A stretch of 64,000 nucleotides of DNA, taken from Candidatus Scatomonas merdigallinarum (GTDB lineage: Bacteria; Bacillota; Clostridia; Lachnospirales; Lachnospiraceae). Below the pieces are notes generated by a model. The model saw only the letters and a list, made by a program, of their open reading frames with translations, was not told the DNA's origin and did not search any database. The stretch's first letter is position 1; every line of letters begins with the position of its first letter. The translations under genes were made by a program, and so were the position numbers. This document shows, in pieces, positions 63,511-64,000 of the stretch. Location of the stretch: assembly GCA_018716305.1 (NCBI GenBank), contig DVKB01000032.1:204085-268084 (forward strand), written 5' to 3'.

Positions 63511-64000
63511 TTATGCTGCGCTCCTTATCTTATCGGGATGTTCCGCAGCAAAGCGCCGACAGTGCTCTTCTGGAGTGATGAGCTCGAAAGGTTTGTTATC
63601 CCGAAGCATGGCAAAGATGATGTTGCAGATCTTATGCATGACAGCGCCCATTGCTACCGTTTTCTTCTTGCTGGAGCACTTCCTGGTGTAGTAATCATAA
63701 ACCACAGGATTTACAGGTGTGCTGCTCCTTTTATCAACCTTTACGTTATTGAGCGCGACCATGTGAAGGACACGTCTGGCAAGGCTGGAGCCACGTTTGG
63801 ACATATGGACTTTATCTCCATTGAGTTTCCCAGACTGTTTTACGGCAGGGTCAAGCCCAAAGTAAGCGAAAAGCTTTTTCGGGGAAGAAAAAAGTTTAAA
63901 ATCCCCCATTTCTGCGATCAGGACAACGGCACTTAAGAAACCGATCCCACGCAGGGACTGCAGAAGGCAGATCTGGTCGTAGATCAAAGTATCCTGCAGC
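63511..64000 (-). mobile_element. IS110-family transposase, C-terminal part (continues past window end)
   Basis: The frame is open to base 64000, so the start and the N-terminal RuvC-like DEDD domain are outside. The visible 163 residues form the Transposase_20 domain: LQSLRGIGFLSAVVLIAEMG (helix-hairpin-helix), FAYFGLDPAVKQSG and SKRGSSLARRVLHM with the conserved serine, then KKKTVAMGAVMHKICNIIFA. The reading frame is intact, so this may be an active copy and the likely agent of local rearrangement. Confidence 0.9.

Noticed and set aside
1..64000. tRNA and rRNA genes
   Set aside because: Intergenic regions were inspected, including the secE-rpmG gap where tRNA-Trp often lies; no cloverleaf or rRNA-like sequence was recognised.

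Overview
The window reads as a chromosomal segment of a Gram-positive, GC-rich (roughly mid-50s percent) member of the Clostridia, most likely Lachnospiraceae. The reasons are an ATP-dependent MurC, a DnaD/DnaI-type helicase loader pair, a long clostridial-type PRPP synthetase, a lysine riboswitch on dapAB, a Gram-positive LexA (DinR) box, and large secreted proteins ending in a TGD-type cell-wall/membrane anchor. Nearly all of it is ordinary vertical chromosome. Foreign or decaying DNA is confined to an aliphatic amidase gene near 27 kb, two deletion-type gene fusions (36.0 and 45.26 kb) and the last 2.5 kb.

Layout. 1-4.6 kb (+): murC (5' end outside), a DnaA-box cluster, then dnaD-like, dnaC/dnaI-like and prs. 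4.6-7.6 kb (-): a 35-residue lipopeptide, dapB, dapA with a lysine riboswitch, and a tandem-OB SSB-like gene. 7.6-10 kb (+): a zinc-ribbon protein and typA/bipA. 10-13.1 kb (-): polysaccharide deacetylase, zinc-ribbon membrane protein and YARHG protein. 13.2-32.7 kb (-): the transcription/translation block rpmG-secE-nusG-rplK-rplA-rplJ-rplL and rpoB-rpoC. Between rplL and rpoB lies about 8.4 kb holding a DUF4349 lipoprotein, a 1369-residue surface 5'-nucleotidase, amiE (opposite strand) and a Gfo/Idh/MocA oxidoreductase. 32.9-48.1 kb (-): AlkD-like glycosylase, YitT protein, an RpiR/surface-protein chimera, a surface metallophosphoesterase, trkH-trkA, an ABC exporter with its broken partner, a broken LysR gene (+), a nitroreductase and a zinc-ribbon surface protein. 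48.1-50.6 kb: a candidate small RNA (-) and an SOS-controlled Y-family polymerase/YolD pair (+). 50.6-60.8 kb (-): GlgX-type debranching enzyme, small membrane protein, monofunctional transglycosylase, an 1829-residue surface PHP-type hydrolase and YibE/F. 61-64 kb: a lipoprotein followed by fragments of an ABC permease, a RepA-type initiator, a Fic protein, a chloramphenicol acetyltransferase and an IS110-family transposase.

How the genes work together. Replication initiation (DnaA boxes upstream of the loader genes), nucleotide precursor supply (prs), lysine/peptidoglycan precursor synthesis (dapAB), wall assembly (murC, transglycosylase, deacetylase) and the core gene-expression machinery make up the housekeeping content. 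A recurring accessory theme is extracellular phosphoester hydrolysis: three large TGD-anchored hydrolases (22.3, 36.6 and 54.1 kb) are present, and the first has direct repeats resembling Pho boxes in its promoter. Regulatory RNA is rich: a lysine riboswitch, an L10 leader with attenuator, twin L1-type leader hairpins, a possible amiE attenuator and an orphan structured RNA. I did not find a convincing new defence or biosynthetic system. The most unusual features are the DnaA-box cluster, the two in-frame or tail-to-tail deletion fusions, and the interrupted rpl-rpo cluster.
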